This document shows positions 43,145 through 49,466 of a stretch of DNA of 64,000 nt, in pieces (position 1 is the first letter of the stretch; the number at the start of each line of letters is the position of its first letter). A program made the translations under genes and the position numbers. The notes under the pieces are model-generated. The model made no database searches and was not told the DNA's origin. It saw only the letters and a list, made by a program, of their open reading frames with translations. The DNA is from Mycobacterium sp. (GTDB lineage: Bacteria > Actinomycetota > Actinomycetes > Mycobacteriales > Mycobacteriaceae): the NCBI GenBank assembly GCA_020438905.1, contig JAGQTQ010000048.1:1-64000 (forward strand). Reading direction: 5' to 3'.

Positions 43145-44118
43145 GAGTGCAACTCCTTGAGCATGACGACGGTGGTTCCTTCTGCGGTGGTGTTCAGCTC
43201 GACCGAATCAACCAAGGCGTTGATCAGGGGAAGACCGTGACCGCGATGTCCCGGCGATTCCGGCGCCGGTTTCCACACCCCGGTGTCGGACACCGTGAGC
43301 CGCAGTCGGTTTCCGGTGAGCGCGGCGGTGACCGTGATCATCACGCCGCGGTCCACACCGACGACGGCGTGCTCGGTCGCGTTGGCCGTGGCCTCACCGA
43401 CGGCGAGCACCAGATCCGCGCCGGACTCGGGGTCGACGTCGGCTGCGGCCAGCCACCGGCGCAGGCGCCCCCGGCTGACCGCAAGACTCGATGCCACGGC
43501 GGGGAGAGTGATCCGCAGCGGCTCCGGCGGGTGGCGGTAGAGCACCAGGGCCACGCCTCGCTCACCGGAGCCGAAGAGGCGGGTGCCCACCGCGTCGGCG
43601 AGTTGTTCAGTGCTCTGCGTCTCACAGCCGTCCAGGGCGTTGACAGCCGACCCGATCGGGCCGGTGCACATCAGCACTGTCGCGCCAGGGGACAGTTTGG
43701 TGACGGCCACTCGATCTTCGGCGTGATCGAGCACAAGCGGCGGGGTATTCGGAACGGCGACGGCGGTGTCGGAGTCGCCGTGACTTCGGTAGACGATCGT
43801 CGTGGCGTCGATGACGGCGCACAGCGCCGAGGCGGTCGACTCCATCACGCCCTCGAGGCTTCGCGCCGGGTCCGCGGTTTCCAGCAACGCGTTGCGGGCG
43901 GCCGACCGACACCGGTCAGCCGACGCCGGGTCGGCGCAGCGGCCGACGAGTACACCGGTACGGTCGTCGCCCAGTGGGACCACCTCGTGCCAGGAGCCGG
44001 GATGGTTGGCGGTCGAGTACCGCACCGCGAAGGCACGTGGGGCGGGCACGGAAGAGACGCCGCCACCGGCCCCCCCGGCGCGGACGCCGGACTCGGATCC
44101 GAGTCCTTCTGCCACCAT
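43141..44118 (-). CDS. degenerate PP2C-like domain fused to anti-sigma HATPase kinase
   Basis: A 325-residue protein. Residues 30-190 resemble a SpoIIE-type phosphatase (STANHPGSWHEVVPLGDDRTGVLV, GATVLMCTGPIGSAV). However, the metal-binding Asp-Gly step reads VGRCADPA, so phosphatase activity is doubtful. Residues 200-325 are an RsbW-like HATPase (AVGEATANATEHA with the catalytic Asn/Glu, VSDTGVWKP, GHGLPLINALVD). It would phosphorylate the STAS partner and hold a sigma factor. The ATG has AGAGGA seven bases upstream. It leads the operon with STAS and ANTAR genes. Confidence 0.82.
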   Translation of the reverse strand: MVAEGLGSESGVRAGGAGGGVSSVPAPRAFAVRYSTANHPGSWHEVVPLGDDRTGVLVGRCADPASADRCRSAARNALLETADPARSLEGVMESTASALCAVIDATTIVYRSHGDSDTAVAVPNTPPLVLDHAEDRVAVTKLSPGATVLMCTGPIGSAVNALDGCETQSTEQLADAVGTRLFGSGERGVALVLYRHPPEPLRITLPAVASSLAVSRGRLRRWLAAADVDPESGADLVLAVGEATANATEHAVVGVDRGVMITVTAALTGNRLRLTVSDTGVWKPAPESPGHRGHGLPLINALVDSVELNTTAEGTTVVMLKELHS

Positions 44119-44221
44119 TTCAGTCCTCTTTGCTTGGCTGATCGCCGCAGCTTAGCAAGGAAACCGCAAGTGTTTTCCGCGCGGCTGGCCCGTTTGCCCG
44201 AGCGGGTCGATGCCGAACCGT

Positions 44222-44227
44222 TAGGCT
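44222..44227 (+). promoter_or_regulatory. leaderless -10 box for a secreted protein gene
   Basis: TAGGCT is followed by six bases and the ATG at 44234. Confidence 0.45.
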
Positions 44228-44233
44228 CTGGGC

Positions 44234-44677
44234 ATGTTGCGCCACATGGTCATCGCCGCCGTCCTCGCCGGGGGCGCCTTGGGAGCCGCCCCGTCCGCCG
44301 GTGCCGACGGAACGCAGCGGTCCTACCCCGGCGATGTCCCCGGTATGAACTACGAGGCGCACCTGAGCGCACCGTGTTACCGGTGGGACCGGTTCATCTT
44401 CGGCCGCGGACCCGGCGGGCAGGCGCTGGCGTGCCACTTCATCGCGGGCCAGTCGTACGTCGGCATGGACCGGCCGCCGGAGGGCACCGGCTTCTGGGTG
44501 GTCTCGCCGAAGCTGTACGGCGTCCAGGAAGTGGGGTCCTCGTGCCCCGGTTCACAGGCGGCGGCGCAGTCGCCCGACGGGCTTCCGATGCTGTGCCTGG
44601 GCGATCAGGGCTGGCAGCCCGGCTTCCTGCGCAACGGCCCCTGGGGCAATGGGAGCCAGTTCGACCGGGTCGGCTGA
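44234..44677 (+). CDS. small secreted protein of unknown function
   Basis: 147 residues. A signal peptide ends near AAPSAGADGTQ. The mature part of some 120 residues has four cysteines (LSAPCYRWDRF, ALACHFI, GSSCPGSQ, MLCLGDQ), probably two disulphides, and is aromatic-rich (WQPGFLRNGPWGNG). The pattern is that of mycobacteria-restricted exported proteins, and I do not recognise a function. It is convergent with the nitronate monooxygenase gene. Confidence 0.7.
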   Translation: MLRHMVIAAVLAGGALGAAPSAGADGTQRSYPGDVPGMNYEAHLSAPCYRWDRFIFGRGPGGQALACHFIAGQSYVGMDRPPEGTGFWVVSPKLYGVQEVGSSCPGSQAAAQSPDGLPMLCLGDQGWQPGFLRNGPWGNGSQFDRVG

Positions 44678-44688
44678 GGGGACGGCCG

Positions 44689-45822
44689 CTACAGGGCTGC
44701 GGCCGCCTCGTTGAACGCGTTGAGCCGGTTGGTGGCATCCAGGTACTCCTGAACCCACCGTTCGATGACGGCGGCGCTCTTCTCCACCCGGGAAAGCTGG
44801 CCAACCACCTGGCCGACCGGGTTGAAGGCGACGTCCACGGTCTCGTCGGGATAGCGGCTGGTGGCGGCCACGGCCATTCCGGAGACCATGTACTGCAACG
44901 GCATTCCGAGTGGCTCGGGGTTGCCGGCCGTTTGCCACGCCTCGGTCCAGTCGTTGCGCAACATGCGGCACGGCTTGCCGGTGAACGATCGGCTGCGCAC
45001 CGTGTCGCGGCTGGTGGCCCTGGCGTAGGCGGCCTGCTGAACGGGGGTGTTCTGGGCTTCCTCGACCATCAGCCACTGCGACCCCGACCACGCGCCCTGA
45101 CAGCCCATGGCCAGCGCGGCGGCGATCTGGTAGCCGCTGCCGATCCCGCCGGCGGCCAGCACCGGTCGCGGCGCCACCTCCCGGACCACCTGCGGCCACA
45201 ACACGATCGAGCCCACATCACCGCAGTGGCCGCCGCCCTCACCGCCCTGGGCGATGATGATGTCGACGTCGGCCTCGGCGTGCTTGCGGGCCTGCGCCGG
45301 CGAACCGCACAGGGCGGCGACCTTGCGCCCACTGGAGTGGATGTGGGAGATCATCTCGGCCGGCGGTGTGCCCAGCGCATTGGCGATCAGCGCGACCTTG
45401 GGGTGCCGCAGCGCCACCTCGACCTGTGGGGTCGCCGTCGCCTCCGTCCAGCCGAGCAACTGCAGGGCGTGCGAATCGGCGTCCTCGGTCGGCACGCCAT
45501 GGTCGGCCAGGATCTTCTTGGCGAAGTCCAGATGCTGCTGGGGGACCATCTTGCGCAGCATGTCGGCGAGGTCGTCCCCGGACATGTCCGCGTCCATACC
45601 CTCGTAGGAGTTGGGGATCACGATGTCGACGCCATAGGGGCGTTCACCGATGCGTTCGTCGATCCAGTTCAGTTCGATCTCAAGCTGTTCGGGGGTGAAG
45701 CCGACCGCACCCAGCACGCCGAAGCCGCCGGCCTTACTGACGGCCAGCACCACATCCCGGCAGTGGGTGAATGCGAAGATCGGGAACTCGATGCCGAGTT
45801 CGTCGCAGAGGGGTGTGTGCAT
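44689..45822 (-). CDS. nitronate monooxygenase-family flavoprotein
   Basis: A 377-residue FMN-dependent TIM-barrel protein of the 2-nitropropane dioxygenase family. Landmarks are KAGGFGVLGAVGF, the phosphate-binding AQGGEGGGHCGDVGS and LAAGGIGSGYQIAAAL. It corresponds to Rv1894c. It either oxidises nitronates or acts as an enoyl reductase-like enzyme in steroid catabolism. The latter fits the KstR-type operator 22 bases upstream of the ATG. GAGGAG lies eight bases before the start. Confidence 0.9.
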   Translation of the reverse strand: MHTPLCDELGIEFPIFAFTHCRDVVLAVSKAGGFGVLGAVGFTPEQLEIELNWIDERIGERPYGVDIVIPNSYEGMDADMSGDDLADMLRKMVPQQHLDFAKKILADHGVPTEDADSHALQLLGWTEATATPQVEVALRHPKVALIANALGTPPAEMISHIHSSGRKVAALCGSPAQARKHAEADVDIIIAQGGEGGGHCGDVGSIVLWPQVVREVAPRPVLAAGGIGSGYQIAAALAMGCQGAWSGSQWLMVEEAQNTPVQQAAYARATSRDTVRSRSFTGKPCRMLRNDWTEAWQTAGNPEPLGMPLQYMVSGMAVAATSRYPDETVDVAFNPVGQVVGQLSRVEKSAAVIERWVQEYLDATNRLNAFNEAAAAL

Positions 45823-45843
45823 GGCGGGCTCCTCGGGGCGGGA

Positions 45844-45863
45844 AACTGGAACGTGTTCCAGTT
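45844..45863. promoter_or_regulatory. KstR-type operator
   Basis: AACTGGAAC, GT, GTTCCAGTT is a perfect 20-base palindrome. Its core TGGAACGTGTTCCA fits the KstR consensus TNNAACNNGTTNNA of cholesterol-catabolism promoters. It sits directly upstream of the nitronate monooxygenase gene. Confidence 0.8.
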
Positions 45864-45873
45864 AGGTTCGAGT

Positions 45874-46281
45874 CTAGCCGCCAACCAACCAGTGCACGAG
45901 GAACGCCAGCATGCCGGCCAGACAGATGAGGTGATCACCCAGACACGGCGTTGGGCACGGTGCGCAGCAGGGCCAGTGCGATCGGGCCGCCCGCGAGCAC
46001 CACGGACAACGCGATCATCCATCCGGGCCCGACAACGCGTGTCACCTCAACGGCCAACGCCACCAGCAGGACTCCCATCACCGCGGCTATCAGTGCGCTC
46101 ATCGGTCGGGACGTGGTCGTCGCGCGGCGGTAGTACGCAGAGATCGAGTCCAGCGCGCACGCCGCCCCGGCAGTGCCGCCGCTAAGGTCCCGACGAAGGA
46201 TCTGAATGTCGAAGATCAGATCCACCCACAGCACAGCCAGCGGGAAGCACCCGCGCAGGCCGCCACGATGTGGACCGTCAT
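45874..46281 (-). pseudogene. decayed four-helix membrane protein, at least two frame breaks
   Basis: A strong AGGAGG precedes ATG 46281, whose frame reads MTVHIVAACAGASR and stops at 46216. The next frame continues with CFPLAVLWVDLIFDIQILRR, then AYYRRATTTSRPMSALIAAV, and GPGWMIALSVVLAGGPIALA to RTVPNAV (stop 45935). A third frame then carries LGDHLICLAGMLAFLVHWLV to a stop at 45874. Read together they give one continuous small protein with four hydrophobic segments. I conclude the gene has been broken by one indel near 46245 and an indel or deletion near 45945. A remnant ORF from ATG 46102 (55 residues, two spans) might still be translated. Confidence 0.55.
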
Positions 46282-46351
46282 CGGCCCTCCTAACAGGGGT
46301 AGATTAGAAGGTGCGCTCAACGTAGAGCGTTGTCGATGAATGAGGTGTTCC

Positions 46352-46741
46352 ATGGCCAATCTCAGAAGAGCCACACTCGGAAGAGCCTCTCTCGGGGGAG
46401 CCACTCTCACCCAGTCGGCAGGTGCGCTGATCGCTGCGACCGCCACGGCGGGGTCGCTTCTCGCGGGTGGCCTTGCCGTCGCCCCTGCGGCGTCGGCCGA
46501 TCCGACTCCGATGCCCGAGGCCCCCTGCTACAACGGCGTCTTCCCACTGAACCCCTACGTGGACAACTGTGCGCTGCCGGCACGCCCGCGTCGCACGCTG
46601 GGCTCCGCCCCGGATCAGACCGCGCTGCTCAACTGCAACATCGGCAGCGATGCCCTGCGGGCACAGTGCCTGTCGCTCTACGTCAACGGCGGCTACGGCT
46701 GGTATCCCGGGGCCGTCCTGGTTCCCGGCTATCACCCGTGA
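46352..46741 (+). CDS. small secreted Cys-containing protein
   Basis: 129 residues of unknown function. The N-region (NLRRATLGRASLGGATLTQS) resembles one pentapeptide-repeat-like turn, then a signal peptide runs to AVAPAASADPTP. The mature part of about 80 residues has four cysteines (EAPCYNGVF, VDNCALP, LLNCNIG, RAQCLSLY). It is probably the counterpart of Rv1891. ATG 46352 is chosen because GAGGTG lies five bases upstream. It is divergent from the decayed membrane gene. Confidence 0.7.
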   Translation: MANLRRATLGRASLGGATLTQSAGALIAATATAGSLLAGGLAVAPAASADPTPMPEAPCYNGVFPLNPYVDNCALPARPRRTLGSAPDQTALLNCNIGSDALRAQCLSLYVNGGYGWYPGAVLVPGYHP

Positions 46742-46820
46742 CATCGGTGCCCGGCGGAGCGTAGACGCCCCGCACCCGGTGCGTGGGAGCGCCCGCCGCC
46801 CCCGGGTAGCCTGACGCCCC

Positions 46821-47561
46821 ATGGGACGCGTAGACGACAAAGTGGCACTGATCAGCGGCGGGGCCCGGGGGATGGGTGCTGCCGACGCCCGGATGCTGGT
46901 GGCCGAGGGGGCCAAGGTGGTACTCGGCGACATTCTCGACGAGCAGGGTGCGGCATTGGCCGCCGAGTTGGGCGACTCCGCCCGCTACGTGCACCTCGAC
47001 GTGACCAGTGCCGAGGACTGGGCGGGGGCCGTCGAGACCGCCGTGAACACCTTCGGCAAGCTCAACGTCCTGGTCAACAACGCCGGGATCGCCCAGGCCG
47101 CGCCCCTGAAGACGGTCGACATGACCCGTTGGCAGAAGGTCCTCGACGTCAACCTCACCGGCCCGATGCTGGGTATCAAGGCCGTCATCGAGCCGATGGT
47201 CGCCGCCGGCGGCGGATCCATCATCAACATCTCCTCGATCGAGGGCCTGCGCGGCGCGGTCTGGATGCACAGCTACGTGGCCTCGAAGTGGGGACTGCGC
47301 GGGCTGACCAAATCGGCCGCGCTGGAACTGGCGCCGGAGAAGATCCGGGTCAACTCGATCCACCCGGGCTTCATCCGAACCCCGATGACCAAGCACCTAC
47401 CCGACAACATCGTCTCCGCGCCGATGGGCCGGCCGGGGACACCCGATGAGGTGGCAACATTCGTGGTGTTCCTAGCCAGCGACGAGTCCTCGTTCTCGAC
47501 CGGGGCGGAGTACGTGGTGGACGGCGGCTTGGTGACCGACGTGCCGCACCGATCGATGTGA
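46821..47561 (+). CDS. short-chain dehydrogenase, FabG3-like
   Basis: A 246-residue classical SDR. The cofactor motif is SGGARGMGAADARML near residue 12. The downstream Asp (LGDILDEQG) favours NAD(H), NNAGIAQA is present, and the catalytic residues lie in INISSIEG (Ser) and SYVASKWGL (Tyr-x-x-x-Lys). It is close to M. tuberculosis FabG3 (Rv2002), a hydroxysteroid dehydrogenase, so a steroid or 3-ketoacyl substrate is plausible. TAGCCT lies eight bases before the ATG. The stop lies in the first unit of a tandem repeat. Confidence 0.9.
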   Translation: MGRVDDKVALISGGARGMGAADARMLVAEGAKVVLGDILDEQGAALAAELGDSARYVHLDVTSAEDWAGAVETAVNTFGKLNVLVNNAGIAQAAPLKTVDMTRWQKVLDVNLTGPMLGIKAVIEPMVAAGGGSIINISSIEGLRGAVWMHSYVASKWGLRGLTKSAALELAPEKIRVNSIHPGFIRTPMTKHLPDNIVSAPMGRPGTPDEVATFVVFLASDESSFSTGAEYVVDGGLVTDVPHRSM

Positions 47562-47626
47562 GCCGATTCAGCGATGTGAGCCGATTCAGCGATGTGAGCC
47601 GACTCAGCGATGTGAGCCGACTCAGT
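47555..47626 (+). repeat. 18-bp tandem repeat, four copies
   Basis: Four units of GATGTGAGCCGAYTCAGC at 47555-47572, 47573-47590, 47591-47608 and 47609-47626. The array holds the SDR stop codon at one end and the stop of the convergent phosphatase gene at the other. Confidence 0.95.
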
Positions 47627-48443
47627 CGCCTTTGCGCCGGCCGCGCAACGCCAACCCGCTGAAGGCCGCGGCCAGGGCGGCCCGGCCCAGGGCCGGCAGA
47701 TGGCCGAGCGCGTCGGCCGGTCCGCGTCGGCCGTCGGCGCTGATGTGCAGCACCGGCCATCCCCGGGCGGCGGCCATCGTCGCCAGACCCGCCCGCGGGT
47801 TGACCGGACGCGGGTGGCCGACCAGTTCCATCAGCGGGGCGTCCTCGTCGCCGTCGGCGTAGAAGTAACTTCGCCGCAGCTCGATCCCGCGCTCGCCGCA
47901 GAACCGTTGTGCCGCAGCCGCTTTCTGTCGTCCCCAGATGATCGGTTTGGCTATCCGTCCGGTGAGCAGCCCTTCGGAGTCCAGTTCGAAGGTGTTGCAC
48001 ACCACGTTGTCGATCCCCAGCGCGCGGGCGACCGGTTCGGCGTGGATGGTCAACGCCGAGGAACTGATCACCAGGGTGTGGCCACGGTCGCGATGGGCTT
48101 CGACGACCTGGCGCATCAGCGGATAGACCCTGGGGGCCACCTGCTCCGCGAAGACCCGCTCGCCGGCGGCGTCGAGCTCCTCCAGTGACTCACCACGCAG
48201 ATAGCCGGCGGCGCGCACCAACAGCCGCTCGAATTGCATACGGCCCAGCTTGTAGCGCAGCGAGGCCTCGACCACACCGAGTACCTCGCCGATCCGGGCC
48301 TGACCGCGGCGCAACCGGTCGCCGGCGTGCGCGGCCGCGGTGAAGCCGGCGACCAGGGTGCCGTCGAGGTCGAAGAACGCGCCGACGGCCGGCCCGGGGG
48401 GACTTGCGGCGATGGCGGCCAGTGGATCAGTGACCGGGTTCAC
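47622..48443 (-). CDS. HAD-IB family phosphatase
   Basis: A 273-residue HAD-superfamily subfamily IB hydrolase (phosphoserine phosphatase-like). Motif I is AFFDLDGTLV with the nucleophilic Asp near residue 25, motif II is VISSSALTIHAEPVAR, and motif III/IV is the Lys of GRQKAAAAQRF and YADGDEDAPLM. A C-terminal 60-residue Ala-rich tail may be a membrane-near helix. The substrate is unknown, and relatives include SerB and lysophospholipid-acyltransferase-linked phosphatases. The GTG start overlaps the transporter stop by four bases (GTGA). Confidence 0.87.
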   Translation of the reverse strand: MNPVTDPLAAIAASPPGPAVGAFFDLDGTLVAGFTAAAHAGDRLRRGQARIGEVLGVVEASLRYKLGRMQFERLLVRAAGYLRGESLEELDAAGERVFAEQVAPRVYPLMRQVVEAHRDRGHTLVISSSALTIHAEPVARALGIDNVVCNTFELDSEGLLTGRIAKPIIWGRQKAAAAQRFCGERGIELRRSYFYADGDEDAPLMELVGHPRPVNPRAGLATMAAARGWPVLHISADGRRGPADALGHLPALGRAALAAAFSGLALRGRRKGD

Positions 48444-49348
48444 GGGCCCGGCCGTTCGGTGGTTCGGGCCGAGAACTCGGCCTCCAGTTCCTCCTCGTAG
48501 GCGCCCTCGTCGCGGCCCAGCGCGATGGTGGCCGCGGCCATCGCCGCGAGCGCGATCCCGAGGACCACGGCGGTCGGCGGATTCACCACGAGATGCTCAC
48601 CCAGGACGATCTGACCGAGCAAGACGGCCACCACCGGCTCCAGAACCAGCATCGCGGGCACCGAGGCCTGCAGCGATCCGGCGTGGAACGCCGACTGCTG
48701 CAACAGGGTGGCGACCACCCCGACCAGAGCCAGAACGTAAACGACCGGCGAGGTGAGCAATCGCGCCGACGCGCCCTCGGTGACGGTGTTCATGACGATC
48801 TTGGTCAGCACCGAGACCACCCCGAACAGCACGCCGACCGCGGTGGCCAGCAACAGCGCGCGCCGCCAGCCGGAGAGCCGGGTCGCCACCGGCACGGTGG
48901 CGACGGCGACCGCCAGCGCGACCGCGGCCACGGCCACGGCGGGCCGCTCGGATCCCTCGTAATCGCCGGGAGCGGCTCGCGCCAGGGCGACGAACACCCC
49001 GAGCGCGAGCGTGAGAAGCAGGGCCCAGCCCCATTCGGTCCGGGTCACCCGGCGGTTGGCCAGCCGGGCGCTGAGGGGAAGGGCGAACAGCAACGCCGAG
49101 ACCAGCAGTGGGGCGACGAACAGCAGAGAGCCGAAGGCCAGAGCGACCGCCTGGAAGGCATACCCGGTGACGGCGGCGCCGGTGCCCGCCCACCACAGCG
49201 GCCGGCGCAGCAGGGTGGTCACCATCACCGCGCTGACGCCCTGGTGGTCGGGGACGTCCATGGTCGCCCGCTGGCGCACCACGATGCCGATGGCGATGAA
49301 CACCGCGCTGGCCAGTGCGGCGGCCACTACAAGGGCGTGCTCGAGCAA
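48440..49348 (-). CDS. DMT-family membrane transporter
   Basis: A 302-residue protein with about nine to ten hydrophobic segments, of the EamA/DMT permease type. A repeat of the fold is visible as residues 5-120 and 140-290, and it ends in an acidic tail (DEGAYEEELEAEF). The cargo is unknown. The TTG at 49348 is used, with AAGGGA ten bases upstream. The phosphatase gene follows in a four-base overlap, so a linked export or salvage function is possible. Confidence 0.8.
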   Translation of the reverse strand: MLEHALVVAAALASAVFIAIGIVVRQRATMDVPDHQGVSAVMVTTLLRRPLWWAGTGAAVTGYAFQAVALAFGSLLFVAPLLVSALLFALPLSARLANRRVTRTEWGWALLLTLALGVFVALARAAPGDYEGSERPAVAVAAVALAVAVATVPVATRLSGWRRALLLATAVGVLFGVVSVLTKIVMNTVTEGASARLLTSPVVYVLALVGVVATLLQQSAFHAGSLQASVPAMLVLEPVVAVLLGQIVLGEHLVVNPPTAVVLGIALAAMAAATIALGRDEGAYEEELEAEFSARTTERPGP

Positions 49349-49466
49349 GGTCGCTGTCCCTTCGGCGTCGGTGGCCCGTGATCCGGTGCCCCTGACGAAT
49401 CTAGGTCACCGTGATCAGGTCGGGGCGCGCCTACCCGATCCGTGTCAGTCCACCGCAGACACTGCG

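Noticed and set aside
45935..46234. 99-codon frame as an intact gene
   Set aside because: It starts inside a hydrophobic segment whose proper N-terminus lies in another frame behind a strong ribosome site, and its C-terminal span lies in a third frame, so it is better treated as part of a decayed gene.
47555..47626. 18-bp repeats considered as a CRISPR array
   Set aside because: The copies are directly contiguous with no spacers and there are no cas genes in the window.
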